Of a stretch of 64,000 bases of DNA, positions 35,572 through 44,043 are shown one piece after another (the first letter of the stretch is position 1; every line of letters starts with the position of its first letter). Source of the DNA: Avrilella dinanensis (GTDB lineage: Bacteria; Bacteroidota; Bacteroidia; Flavobacteriales; Flavobacteriaceae). Location of the stretch: NCBI RefSeq assembly GCF_002807015.1, contig NZ_NIPO01000001.1, forward strand, positions 98,889-162,888, read 5' to 3'. Below the pieces are notes generated by a model that was given only the letters and a program-made list of their open reading frames with translations, was not told the DNA's origin and made no database searches. Position numbers and translations under genes: made by a program.

Positions 35572-36636
35572 ATGAAAGGTATTTTTTTATTCATATCAAT
35601 CCTGTTGGCAGGAAATATATATGCTCAGCAAAAAGAGAAAATTGCTGTAGTGGACTTGGAATATATTCTTAAAAAAGTACCTGAATACCAGGAGCAAAAC
35701 CGGGAACTGAGAAAAAGAGCCAAAGAATGGGATATTGAAATCCAAAAGAGGAAAAACGAAATTAAGAAACAAAAAGACCAACTGGCTTTAGAAAGACCTT
35801 TGCTTACTTCCCAGATTATTGAGGAAAAAGAGGAGGAAATCGCTTTGCTCGAAAAAGAATTACTTGATTATCAGCATCAGCATTTTGGACTGGACGGCGA
35901 TTATTTTATCCAAAAGATAAATCTGGCAAAACCGATACAGGAAAAAATATATGCTATTATCAACGATTATGCCCAGAAAAGAAAATTCGATATGGTGTTG
36001 GACAAAAGTGATGATACCAACGGATTGCTTTATACCAAAAAAGGTGTGGACATCAGTGACCGGATTGTTAGAGAAATTGAACGCTCGCTAAGAAAAGAAC
36101 GTTTAACCAAAAAAGAAATCGCCCAACTCGAAGCACAGGACGAAGCAGAAGATGCCTATCTGCGACAACGCAGCAAAAGGGATTTGCAGGAAGAACGCAT
36201 GCAGGAATTGTTTAATCAAAAAGAAGGCGAAGATACTAAAAAAGTAGCTGACGACCCTATTTCTAAACGGCAACAAGAAGCCGAAAAGAGAAAAAGAGAA
36301 GCCCAACAAAAAAGAGAAGAACAAATCAGAAAACGCAAAGAAGCAATCCAAAAAAGAAAAGAAGAAGCCCAAAAAAGACGGCAAGAACTGATTGACAAAA
36401 AAAACAAAGCCCGGGAAGAAGCACAAAAAAAGCGTCAGCAACGACAAGAAGAACAGAAGAAAAAAATAAACGCCGCACAACAAACTAGCAACAACGATAG
36501 TAAAGAAAATAGTGCTCAGGACAAAATCAACGAAATACTCGAAAAGAGAAAAGAAGCACAGGAAAAACGAGAAAAAGACAAAGAAGAACGCCTGAAAGCC
36601 ATTGAGGAGGCTAAAGAAAACCTTAACAAGAATTAA
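35572..36636 (+). CDS. OmpH/Skp-family periplasmic chaperone with long charged C-terminus
   Basis: 354 residues from MKGIFLFISILLAGNIYAQQ; the ATG 30 bp upstream adds a hydrophilic stretch before the signal peptide and is rejected. After the signal comes a Skp core (EKIAVVDLEYILKKVPEYQE to about residue 175, coiled-coil arms). The last 180 residues are an unusual Lys/Arg/Glu/Gln-rich helix (repeats like KRKEEAQKRRQE). Skp normally has about 160-180 residues, so the tail is an extension. It follows bamA by 37 bp. Confidence 0.9.
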   Translation: MKGIFLFISILLAGNIYAQQKEKIAVVDLEYILKKVPEYQEQNRELRKRAKEWDIEIQKRKNEIKKQKDQLALERPLLTSQIIEEKEEEIALLEKELLDYQHQHFGLDGDYFIQKINLAKPIQEKIYAIINDYAQKRKFDMVLDKSDDTNGLLYTKKGVDISDRIVREIERSLRKERLTKKEIAQLEAQDEAEDAYLRQRSKRDLQEERMQELFNQKEGEDTKKVADDPISKRQQEAEKRKREAQQKREEQIRKRKEAIQKRKEEAQKRRQELIDKKNKAREEAQKKRQQRQEEQKKKINAAQQTSNNDSKENSAQDKINEILEKRKEAQEKREKDKEERLKAIEEAKENLNKN

Positions 36637-36698
36637 ATTTTTTGTAACGAAAAAAAGAATTAATTTTGAAACTTAATTATATCAATAAATCAAAGAAA

Positions 36699-37208
36699 AT
36701 GAAAACGTTTAGAAAATTATTATTTACCGCATTTTTAGCACTTTCTGTATCTTTTGTATCGCAAGCACAAGAAATAGCACACATCAATGCACAAGAGTTA
36801 GTAGCTCAGATGCCTGAATACAAAACTGCTAATGACCAACTTCTTAAAATGAGAGAAAGTTTTGCTAAGGATTACCAACAAATGGTAGAAGAATTCCAAA
36901 CCAAAGCAACTAAATTTCAGCAGGAAGAACAAACTGCCGGCGACGCTGTTAATCAAACCCGTATGCAGGAATTACAGGATTTACAAAACAGAGTACAACA
37001 ATTAGAACTTAATGCAGACAGTGAATTGGGTAAAAAACAAGAAGAACTCCTAAAACCTGTATTGGAAAAAGCTACTACAGCTATTCAAAAGGTTGCCAGA
37101 GCCAAAGGGTATAAATTCGTTTTGGATTCTACAATGGGAAGCGGTATTCTTATGGCTGACGGTCCGGACTTAATGGCTGACGTGAAAAAAGAATTAGGTA
37201 TCAACTAA
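36699..37208 (+). CDS. OmpH/Skp-family periplasmic chaperone
   Basis: 169 residues from MKTFRKLLFTAFLALSVSFV; signal peptide cut near SQA-QE. A standard-length Skp: EIAHINAQELVAQMPEYKTA, long helical arms, and the C-terminal GYKFVLDSTMGSGILMADG. It holds unfolded outer-membrane proteins for BamA. Second copy of the pair, common in Bacteroidota. Followed by a terminator. Confidence 0.94.
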   Translation: MKTFRKLLFTAFLALSVSFVSQAQEIAHINAQELVAQMPEYKTANDQLLKMRESFAKDYQQMVEEFQTKATKFQQEEQTAGDAVNQTRMQELQDLQNRVQQLELNADSELGKKQEELLKPVLEKATTAIQKVARAKGYKFVLDSTMGSGILMADGPDLMADVKKELGIN

Positions 37209-37228
37209 TCATAAAAAAATATTCTTTT

Positions 37229-37258
37229 AAACTGCTCTCAGTACAGAGCAGTTTTTTT
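37229..37258 (+). terminator. Intrinsic terminator of the porG-ompH unit
   Basis: AAACTGCTCT, loop CAGTAC, AGAGCAGTTT followed by a T-run. Confidence 0.9.
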
Positions 37259-37298
37259 TATTTTTGTGTTATATTAGTACCAATTATAACGAAATAGT

Positions 37299-37745
37299 AT
37301 GAAAAAAAATATTTTAGCAATCATCGGCTTGACACTCCTTTTTACCTCCTGTAATATAAAAGGAAAAATGGAGAAACATAATAAGGCACAAAAGGAATCT
37401 GACTACATAATGGAAAATCTGACTAGTTCAGAAATATTAAATAGATTTCCTGAAAAATATTTTCCAAAAGACCAAACAGAACAACTATTTGAAGATATTA
37501 AAACGAACTGCGACTGGGAAAATAAAGAAGGGAAGTTTGTTGACTTCTTTACAATGAATAACAATGGAAAAAACAGTACCGCATATATTTATGAATATTT
37601 CCTAAAATGTGATAGCTTGAGATTTGTTTTAATTTATGATATGGACCAAGAAGAACCTGAATTGTTCAGATTAAATATTGAACCAATTGAACAACCTTCA
37701 CAAATGATTATTGACCCAAGTAAACAACTTATAAATCAACAATAA
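37299..37745 (+). CDS. Hypothetical lipoprotein
   Basis: 148 residues with a lipobox LLFTSCN (Cys about residue 18), then a soluble domain (DCDWENKEG-like segment, YIYEYFLKCDSLRFVLIYD). I do not recognise the domain; the style resembles small NTF2- or DUF-type periplasmic lipoproteins. Own promoter region after the ompH terminator; murI follows 46 bp later. Confidence 0.75.
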   Translation: MKKNILAIIGLTLLFTSCNIKGKMEKHNKAQKESDYIMENLTSSEILNRFPEKYFPKDQTEQLFEDIKTNCDWENKEGKFVDFFTMNNNGKNSTAYIYEYFLKCDSLRFVLIYDMDQEEPELFRLNIEPIEQPSQMIIDPSKQLINQQ

Positions 37746-37791
37746 CTTCTGCTCAATTCAAGCCCACCCAAATGCAAAGCCCCAAAACATT

Positions 37792-38574
37792 ATGCGAAAC
37801 AATCATTTTATTGTTTTTTTTGACTCCGGTGTAGGAGGCACAACTGTTTGGCAGGAAGTCCATCGGCTTTTGCCAAATGAATCCACCGTATATCTGGCAG
37901 ATAGTAAAAATGCACCTTATGGCATAAAGTCTCAGCAGGAAATTATCGAACTTTCTGTCAAAAACACCGAATTTCTGATTAGAAATTATCCGGTCAAAAT
38001 GATTGTAGTTGCTTGTAATACCGCAACCACCAATGCGATTGCTTATCTCCGTGCCAATTATAACATTCCGTTTATCGGTGTAGAACCGGCAGTTAAACCT
38101 GCTGCTCTGCAATCAAAATCCGGCGTTATCGGCGTTCTTGCCACACAAGGCACGCTTGACAGTCAATCATTTCATCAGGTAGTCAAAACATACAAAAACA
38201 CGACAATTATTGAACAAGAAGGCAATGGCTTGGTCAGTTTAATTGAATCAGGGCAAATACACAGCCCTGAGATGACCGGGCTTCTTCAAAGCTACCTTAC
38301 TCCTATGATTGCTCAGAATATCGATTATCTGGTATTGGGTTGCACGCACTATCCTTTACTTAAAAATCAAATTAAGAAAATCGTACCTCAACATGTTCAA
38401 ATCATTGATTCTGGAGAAGCTATCGCCAAACGGATAAAAACTGTTCTGGAAGAAAACAAAATGATGAATACAACTTCTGTTCATCAGCAACTTTTTTATA
38501 CCAACAAAGATACAAGCCTGCTTCGGAATCTATTACCCGAACAGGCAAAAAATGTTTCGTTTCTGGATTTTTAA
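37792..38574 (+). CDS. murI: Glutamate racemase
   Basis: 260 residues. Catalytic Cys motifs MIVVACNTATTNA (about 70) and YLVLGCTHYPLL (about 181) and the N-terminal FFDSGVGGTTVW are present. It makes D-glutamate for peptidoglycan. It ends 1 bp before the convergent gamma-carbonic anhydrase gene, without a visible terminator. Confidence 0.96.
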   Translation: MRNNHFIVFFDSGVGGTTVWQEVHRLLPNESTVYLADSKNAPYGIKSQQEIIELSVKNTEFLIRNYPVKMIVVACNTATTNAIAYLRANYNIPFIGVEPAVKPAALQSKSGVIGVLATQGTLDSQSFHQVVKTYKNTTIIEQEGNGLVSLIESGQIHSPEMTGLLQSYLTPMIAQNIDYLVLGCTHYPLLKNQIKKIVPQHVQIIDSGEAIAKRIKTVLEENKMMNTTSVHQQLFYTNKDTSLLRNLLPEQAKNVSFLDF

Positions 38575-39087
38575 CTACTTAAACCAACTCGAATACAGCA
38601 CATAATTTTGACTAATCCGCTCTATTTCTCCTGAAAAATCTGATGCGTCCAAATCTTTTACTTTTTTGGCAGGTATTCCGGCATAAATCGCATATGATTC
38701 CAATACGCTGTTTTGCGTAACCACCGCTCCGGCACCAATGATTACATTGCTTTTCACTACACAATTGTCCATAACAATCGCTCCCATTCCGATAAGTACG
38801 TTATCTTCAATCGTACAACCGTGCACAATCGCATTGTGCCCGACAGACACATTGTTACCAATAACGGTAGGGTGCTTTTGGTAAGTGCAATGAATAACCG
38901 CCCCGTCCTGGATGTTTACCCGATTGCCAATTTTGATGTAATGTACATCGCCGCGAATAACCGCATTAAACCATACGCTGCACTCCTCGCCCATTTCAAC
39001 TTCTCCGACAATAGTGGCATTTTCCGCCACAAAACAATCGTCAGGTATTTGTGGGAACTTTCCGTTTACTTCTCTGATTACCGGCAT
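38575..39087 (-). CDS. Gamma-carbonic anhydrase family protein (YrdA-like)
   Basis: 170 residues from MPVIREVNGKFPQIPDDCFV. Left-handed beta-helix hexapeptide repeats with the zinc-ligand histidines in GAVIHCTYQ, SVGHNAIVHGC; NAVIRGDVHYIKIGNRVNIQ is the family signature. YrdA/Paal-like proteins often bind zinc without clear carbonic anhydrase activity. A start 36 bp upstream (MSLYLTKQKNEN) is less likely. Confidence 0.9.
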   Translation of the reverse strand: MPVIREVNGKFPQIPDDCFVAENATIVGEVEMGEECSVWFNAVIRGDVHYIKIGNRVNIQDGAVIHCTYQKHPTVIGNNVSVGHNAIVHGCTIEDNVLIGMGAIVMDNCVVKSNVIIGAGAVVTQNSVLESYAIYAGIPAKKVKDLDASDFSGEIERISQNYVLYSSWFK

Positions 39088-39136
39088 ATTTTCATTTTTT
39101 TGTTTAGTCAAATATAAAGACATTTTACCTAAAAAT

Positions 39137-40264
39137 TTATGCTAACCAAAACAAATCACTGGCAATACCGTCAGTAAAAAACTTAGCTTGTAAAGTGGTT
39201 TTCAGGCAGCCGTTTGCTATAATTAATTGATTGGATTGGATATATTTCTGAGCATTTTTGAGCAGATAAATTTCATATTCCTGCCCGAAATCGGTTTGGA
39301 TTTTTTTCAATGAAACGCCCCAAATTGTTCTTAATCCAGTCATTACATATTCGTTGTATCGGTCGGGTAAACTCAAATATTCTTTTTCGGACGGCAAAAC
39401 TCCTTCCTGGGTTTGTTGGATATAACGAACATTATTCGCTACATTCCACGAACGCGATGTTCCGTCAAAACTGTGTGCAGAAGGTCCTATGCCCAAGTAT
39501 TTTTCCCCTTGCCAATAAGCAGAATTATTCCGCGAAAAATAGTCAGGTAAACCAAAATTAGACAATTCATAATGTACAAAGCCATTGGCTTCTAAAGTTT
39601 TTACCAAATGCAAAAAATGTTCATGAGCCAAACCATCGTCCGGCGACGAGATTTTGCCTTGTTGAATCAAATGTTGCAAAGCAGTTTTCGGTTCTACCGT
39701 CAAAGCATAACTCGAAATATGCGGAACTTTCAGCTCTAATGCCTTGCTGATGTTGGCTTCCCATTTATCTATCGACATATTCGGAATACCGTAAATCAAA
39801 TCGAGGGTAATATTATCGAAAAAATTCCGGGCTTCCGCCACACTTTCATACGCATTTTGTGCATTGTGCGAACGATTCATCATCTGTAAATCGTCATCAA
39901 AAAATGATTGTACACCGATGCTTAGTCGGTTAATCGGTGTTTGCGATAGTTCTTTTATTTTTTCTTTAGACAAATCGTCCGGGTTAGCTTCGAGAGTAAT
40001 TTCCGGATTAGCAATCATCGTAAAATTCCGCCCGACGGCATCTAATATTTTATTGATTTCTTCTACCGATAAAACGCTTGGTGTTCCACCGCCGAAATAA
40101 ACAGTTTCGATGTTTTCACTGCCCAGCTCTGATTTTCTCAACTCGAATTCCTTTACCAAAGCATCAATCATATCATCTTTGTACTTGAACGACGTGGAAA
40201 AATGAAAATCACAATAATGGCACGCCTGCCGGCAAAACGGAATGTGGATATAAATTCCTGCCAT
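39137..40264 (-). CDS. hemW: HemW, radical-SAM heme chaperone
   Basis: 375 residues from MAGIYIHIPFCRQACHYCDF. The CxxxCxxC cluster motif (CRQACHYC, about 10-17), GGGTPSVL and the C-terminal winged domain of HemW-type coproporphyrinogen III oxidase homologues are seen. The extra cysteine of HemN is absent, so this is the HemW heme-transfer type rather than the oxidase. Its ATG overlaps the ruvC stop (TAATG). Confidence 0.93.
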   Translation of the reverse strand: MAGIYIHIPFCRQACHYCDFHFSTSFKYKDDMIDALVKEFELRKSELGSENIETVYFGGGTPSVLSVEEINKILDAVGRNFTMIANPEITLEANPDDLSKEKIKELSQTPINRLSIGVQSFFDDDLQMMNRSHNAQNAYESVAEARNFFDNITLDLIYGIPNMSIDKWEANISKALELKVPHISSYALTVEPKTALQHLIQQGKISSPDDGLAHEHFLHLVKTLEANGFVHYELSNFGLPDYFSRNNSAYWQGEKYLGIGPSAHSFDGTSRSWNVANNVRYIQQTQEGVLPSEKEYLSLPDRYNEYVMTGLRTIWGVSLKKIQTDFGQEYEIYLLKNAQKYIQSNQLIIANGCLKTTLQAKFFTDGIASDLFWLA

Positions 40265-40821
40265 TACTTCACTCGTTTTGGATTTTGATTTACAAAAGCT
40301 GCCCAACCTGAATAATTTTTCTCTTTGCCGGGTTTTCCCTGATTAAAAAAATGACACACCGCTGCCGCTAATCCGTCGGTAGAATCGAGGTTTTTGGGTA
40401 ATTCTTTCAAATTGAGAAGTTGTTGCAACATTTTGGCAACCTGTTCCTTGCTGGCATTCCCGTTGCCGGTAATCGCCATTTTTATTTTCTTGGGTTCATA
40501 TTCCGTAATCGGAATCTGACGAGATAATCCTGCCGCCATCGCCACGCCCTGTGCCCTACCCAACTTCAACATAGATTGTACATTTTTACCAAAAAAAGGG
40601 GCTTCAATTGCGATTTCGTCAGGGTGGTGGGTATCAATAAGTTCAATCGTCCGTTCAAAAATCTTCTTGAGTTTCACGTAATGGTCGCCCAGCTTAGACA
40701 AATTCAATTCGTTGAGCTGGATAAATTCCATTTCTTTTTTGACCACTTTAATGAGTCCAAAACCCATAATTGTTGTCCCGGGGTCGATACCCAAAATGAT
40801 TTTTTCTGTAGGTGTAGTCAT
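40264..40821 (-). CDS. ruvC: Holliday junction resolvase RuvC
   Basis: 185 residues. Acidic catalytic residues in LGIDPGTTIMGFG (Asp about 12), EIAIEAPFFGKNVQS (Glu about 71) and the C-terminal DSTDGLAAAVCH (Asp pair about 148-151). It cuts Holliday junctions with RuvAB. Coupled to hemW by a one-base overlap; preceded by a lipoprotein gene with a 5-bp gap. Confidence 0.96.
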   Translation of the reverse strand: MTTPTEKIILGIDPGTTIMGFGLIKVVKKEMEFIQLNELNLSKLGDHYVKLKKIFERTIELIDTHHPDEIAIEAPFFGKNVQSMLKLGRAQGVAMAAGLSRQIPITEYEPKKIKMAITGNGNASKEQVAKMLQQLLNLKELPKNLDSTDGLAAAVCHFFNQGKPGKEKNYSGWAAFVNQNPKRVK

Positions 40822-40826
40822 ATTAT

Positions 40827-41309
40827 TTAATGAATGCCGACTTTGACTAAAAATTTTGTTTTTACCGGAACATCTCTTTTGATAGCAGGCTGCACCGGCT
40901 GCAACTGTGCCGATTTGATAAACAAGAGACTATCGATTGTTCCGACTGTTTCCGGTTCAAATTTGCTGTTTTCTCTGTATAGTTTCAATTCGACAGCGGC
41001 ATTCGGATAAACCGTTACTTCAATTGGCAGACTGTCCACTGAATGAAATTTCCGGGTTTGCAAAAGCGAATCCTGTTTCAGCAAACTGCTGATATCTTCA
41101 TTAAAAATATAAAAAAAGCATGCCAGATTTTTCTGTGTATCTATGATGGTATCACAGTTTTCGTATGTTGGATAAACGTCCACTTCGTTCCAGTTAATGG
41201 TATGCAATTCTTTACGAAGCAGTTCCTGTTCGTCCGGAATAGTCTTTGAATGGTCTTTGCAACCTGTCAAAAACAGCGATAAAAAAACTAAAAGTAAAAT
41301 TTGCTTCAT
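40827..41309 (-). CDS. Conserved hypothetical lipoprotein
   Basis: 160 residues, lipobox FLTGCKD (Cys about 17). The domain contains INWNEVDVYPTYENCDTI and a C-terminal beta-rich half ending FLVKVGIH. The pattern is familiar from flavobacterial genomes beside ruvC but has no function I know. Likely periplasmic face of a membrane. Confidence 0.8.
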   Translation of the reverse strand: MKQILLLVFLSLFLTGCKDHSKTIPDEQELLRKELHTINWNEVDVYPTYENCDTIIDTQKNLACFFYIFNEDISSLLKQDSLLQTRKFHSVDSLPIEVTVYPNAAVELKLYRENSKFEPETVGTIDSLLFIKSAQLQPVQPAIKRDVPVKTKFLVKVGIH

Positions 41310-41351
41310 AAAATTACTTATATTTATTCGTCAAAAATACGAAAAATAAAA

Positions 41352-41852
41352 ATGGAATATTTTATCCTGATTATAAGTTTATTATTCATTCTGGCAGGAA
41401 TTGCCGGAAGTCTTCTGCCGGGATTGCCCGGACCGCCTCTCAGCTGGATTGGTCTGTTGATTTTGTACACCACCGCTGGCATTGATTTTAACTATTGGAT
41501 TCTGGGCATTACATTTGTGCTTACGCTGATTATTGTTATTCTCGATTATGTGATTCCGGCACAAGGAACAAAACGCTTTGGCGGCAGTAAATATGGCATT
41601 TGGGGAACCAATATCGGGTTGGTTGTCGGAATTTTCGCTCCGATTCCGCTGGGTTTTATCATCGGACCGTTTGTGGGTGCATTGATTGGCGAGCTGATTT
41701 ACGACAGTAGTGATTCCAAGCGGGCGTGGAAAGCAGCAACGGGGTCATTTATTGGATTTTTGGCATCAACTTTTGTCAAATTTGTGTTTTGTATGGTTTT
41801 ATTGGGGATTTTTATTCATGTGGTGTGGACAAATTCTGAGATTTGGTTTTAG
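41352..41852 (+). CDS. DUF456 membrane protein
   Basis: 166 residues from MEYFILIISLLFILAGIAGS; a start at 41301 overlaps the divergent lipoprotein gene and is rejected. About five transmembrane segments and the family motif GLPGPPLSWIGLLIL; glycine-rich loop FGGSKYGIWGTNIGLVVG. Function unknown. Its stop overlaps the stop of the convergent TonB-domain gene. Confidence 0.88.
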   Translation: MEYFILIISLLFILAGIAGSLLPGLPGPPLSWIGLLILYTTAGIDFNYWILGITFVLTLIIVILDYVIPAQGTKRFGGSKYGIWGTNIGLVVGIFAPIPLGFIIGPFVGALIGELIYDSSDSKRAWKAATGSFIGFLASTFVKFVFCMVLLGIFIHVVWTNSEIWF

Positions 41853-42682
41853 TTATTTTTAAGCTTCAATGATGACTTTAGATGTTTGATCAGTACATCA
41901 CTTACGTTTTCATCTGAGGTATTAACAAATATTATTATAAAATAACCATCGATATTTATATACTCTGCACGTTCTTGTAATACGCCTTTATCGTTGTTTT
42001 CAAAAGACATAAATCCTAATGCTTTTTTTCCTAAAATTGTAGTTTCATAAGATGTTATGTTTGGATCAGTTGCTCCTTCACTGATAATCGTTTCTTTCAT
42101 TTCTTTATTTACCTGCTCATTTTCATCCAGAAAAACTATCGCATATTTTGCATAATTATCCTGACCAGAAATCATAAAATTATTTTTTCTTTTCCCTAAA
42201 AGTTCACATTGGTAGCAATTCACTTCAAAAACAGGCGTTTCAATAAGTTTACTTTGTAACAACTGCATATATTCCTTCAACTCACTGTCGGTCAAATTTG
42301 CAGAATAACCTTCTACATCATCAGACAACATAATATGAATAGGAAATGTAAGCCTCGACCGCACTACCTTCTCACCCATTTTGGCTGGTTTCCATTTAGG
42401 CATTGTTTTCAATAAACGGATTGCTTCATCACCTATACCGTACTCGTTGTTTGACGCTTCTATCTGTGTCAAAGAACCGTCTTTTTCTACTACAAATTTT
42501 AACTTAAATGATATTTCTACAACACCTGGCGGTACTGAAGATGTATCTAATTTATTACTAAATTCCTCTCTAAACTTATCTACTCCTTCCTTAGGTTCCG
42601 CTTTTTGCGTAATATTCGGGTCTTGTGCCATTAACTGCAAACTTGCGAAAAGAGCAAAAACAATAAATAAAATATTTTTCAT
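41849..42682 (-). CDS. Secreted protein with a TonB C-terminal-like domain
   Basis: 277 residues; signal peptide ending QLMAQ (about 19). Residues about 45-115 resemble the TonB/energy-transducer C-terminal domain: FKLKFVVEKDGSLTQIEASN and MPKWKPAKMGEKVVRSRLTF. There is no N-terminal anchor or proline-rich linker, so it is not a classical TonB. The rest (about 130-277) is unrecognised. Periplasmic role unknown. Confidence 0.78.
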   Translation of the reverse strand: MKNILFIVFALFASLQLMAQDPNITQKAEPKEGVDKFREEFSNKLDTSSVPPGVVEISFKLKFVVEKDGSLTQIEASNNEYGIGDEAIRLLKTMPKWKPAKMGEKVVRSRLTFPIHIMLSDDVEGYSANLTDSELKEYMQLLQSKLIETPVFEVNCYQCELLGKRKNNFMISGQDNYAKYAIVFLDENEQVNKEMKETIISEGATDPNITSYETTILGKKALGFMSFENNDKGVLQERAEYINIDGYFIIIFVNTSDENVSDVLIKHLKSSLKLKNN

Positions 42683-42738
42683 GCTATGTGAATTGTTAAT
42701 TTGAGCTAAGTAAAGATACCGCTAAAAAGTATAAAATC

Positions 42739-42912
42739 AAAAAAGCCCCCCAAAGGAAAGCTTTTCATTGGTTTAACTACTAAACCTGTAAGGCATTTGC
42801 ATACCTTAACAACACAACTATCATTATTGTAGTCCGGCAAAGAAATATGCCTTTCTACATCTGTTTTATTTTTTGGTAAGAATTATTAAGAACTTTGTTG
42901 TTTACTTAATTC
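42739..42912 (-). ncRNA. Candidate structured non-coding RNA with own promoter and terminator
   Basis: On the minus strand a consensus promoter (TTG 42947-42945, 19 bp, TATCTTTG 42925-42918) is followed by about 170 nt without an ORF and then an 11-bp terminator stem with a 3-nt loop and T6 (42765-42739). Between them are four or more hairpins, including TAAGGTAT-GCAA-ATGCCTTA (42808-42789), an 8-bp stem capped by a GNRA loop, GGTTTA/TAAACC (42786-42770), and a 5' stem AAGAATTAAG/CTTAATAATTCTT. Such a self-contained unit strongly suggests an sRNA. It could be a known Bacteroidota class such as Flavo-1; I cannot verify. It is not 6S RNA, which lies at 48961. Confidence 0.65.
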
Positions 42913-42917
42913 TTTTA

Positions 42918-42947
42918 CAAAGATAAAGAGCTTTTTTGGTTCGGCAA
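42918..42947 (-). promoter_or_regulatory. Promoter of the candidate ncRNA
   Basis: TTG, 19 bp, TATCTTTG on the minus strand, exactly the Bacteroidota sigma-A consensus. It lies just after the stop of the lipoprotein gene at 42967. Confidence 0.72.
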
Positions 42948-42966
42948 ACTATTTTTAACAAAAACG

Positions 42967-43695
42967 TTAATCTACTGGTTGATAAGGTGTTTTCTTCCAA
43001 TCTTCGCTGAGCAAATCGACATAGTAATAATTCAGTTTGTCGTTATTGTCAAAAGCTCCGTTTTTGTTTTTGTCTTCCACCGACCTGAAATAAAGCCTTT
43101 TCTGGGTTTCGATAACATTAAAATCAATTAATTCCTGGTATTCGTCGGTCAGTTTGGTAAAGTTTTTACCGTCAATAGTCGAAATATACAAGGCGAGAAT
43201 ATCGTTGGAATCATAGTTTCCGTCTCTGTTGGTGTCTCTGTCCACCACCTGATATACCAATATTTTTTTATTTGTTTTTTCCGTCAATTTATCCAGATAA
43301 ACAATCGATTTTATCAGCATTCGATTGCCTGACAGCAAATGCAAATTTGCAGAATCTTTGTGTTGTATCAACAAATTGGACATATAACCCGTGATTTCCG
43401 GGTAGCTGTAATTAGACACTGCAAAACTATAAGATTTCCCGGATTTCGAACTGCCGTATCTCGTGCTGTTGCTCGAATACACACGCACATCGCCAACGGG
43501 GTGCAATAAAAAATCTGTTCCCGGCAAATGAACGGGTAAATCGGCAATTTTTACATCGGTGGAATCTATCTTTTGATAAATCGCTTCTTCTTCCGGCTGG
43601 TTCTCGTAGCTTACTTTGGGTTTCTCTTCTTCTTTATTGCACGACGTAAACGCCAGCATCAAACATAAAACCGCTAAAACTTTACTTACATTCAT
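42967..43695 (-). CDS. Lipoprotein with EF-hand-like calcium loops
   Basis: 242 residues from MNVSKVLAVLCLMLAFTSCN (Cys about 19 is the lipid site). Two Asp-rich loops, DRDTNRDGNYDSND and DKNKNGAFDNND, look like dockerin/EF-hand calcium sites. The rest is beta-rich and unrecognised. Probably anchored in the outer membrane. Upstream ATG adds only MIF and is possible. Confidence 0.8.
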   Translation of the reverse strand: MNVSKVLAVLCLMLAFTSCNKEEEKPKVSYENQPEEEAIYQKIDSTDVKIADLPVHLPGTDFLLHPVGDVRVYSSNSTRYGSSKSGKSYSFAVSNYSYPEITGYMSNLLIQHKDSANLHLLSGNRMLIKSIVYLDKLTEKTNKKILVYQVVDRDTNRDGNYDSNDILALYISTIDGKNFTKLTDEYQELIDFNVIETQKRLYFRSVEDKNKNGAFDNNDKLNYYYVDLLSEDWKKTPYQPVD

Positions 43696-43704
43696 AAAAA
43701 TCAA

Positions 43705-44043
43705 ATTTATGTCTATTCAGAGCCTGTTTAAAATTTATCTAATAATTTGTTTATGCTTCTTTTTGGTCATAACCGCATTAAATTTTAAAACGATAGCCCT
43801 GCTATCCTTTGAAAATTTGCCTTGTTCTATCTCAAAAATAACCTATAAACATTTTTACAATACAAATTAAACAGGTTCTCAAATATACGAAGAATCTGTT
43901 TAAAATTTATTTTTTGCCACGGATTACGCAAATTAACACATATTTTTCTGTACTGCTTTACCACAAAACATTACATGCAATTCTGTCATTCCGTAGCAAT
44001 CTATTTATAGATGCTTCCTTCGTCAGCATAACAAACAAGGCGT
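43705..44043. other. Gene-free 339-bp stretch holding a MITE-like element and repeat debris
   Basis: No protein gene is credible here. It contains the MITE-like element described at 43720-43880, a second copy of CTGTTTAAAATTTAT at 43896-43910, and a string near 43980 (CTGTCATTCCGTAGCAATCT) of the dispersed-repeat type also seen near 11,950. Confidence 0.6.
43720..43880. mobile_element. MITE-like element, about 160 bp
   Basis: The ends are imperfect inverted repeats: GAGCCTGTTTAAAATTTAT at the left and, reading inward from the right end, GAGAACCTGTTTAATTTGT. The interior has the small palindrome GATAGCCCTGCTATC and no long ORF. A detached copy of the end sequence lies at 43896-43910. I recall AGAGCCTGTTTAAA-type ends as common in Bacteroidota genomes. 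No target duplication is evident. Confidence 0.5.

Noticed and set aside
39137-40264. Oxygen-independent coproporphyrinogen oxidase HemN
   Set aside because: The cluster motif is CxxxCxxC without the fourth HemN cysteine and the length is about 375 residues, as in HemW.
42739-42912. 6S RNA as the identity of this structured RNA
   Set aside because: A better 6S candidate with the proper rod shape and zapA neighbour is at 48961-49118.
43616-43870. Plus-strand 84-codon open frame with a hydrophobic start
   Set aside because: It covers the lipoprotein start and most of the MITE-like element; the hydrophobic part comes from AT-rich repeat DNA.
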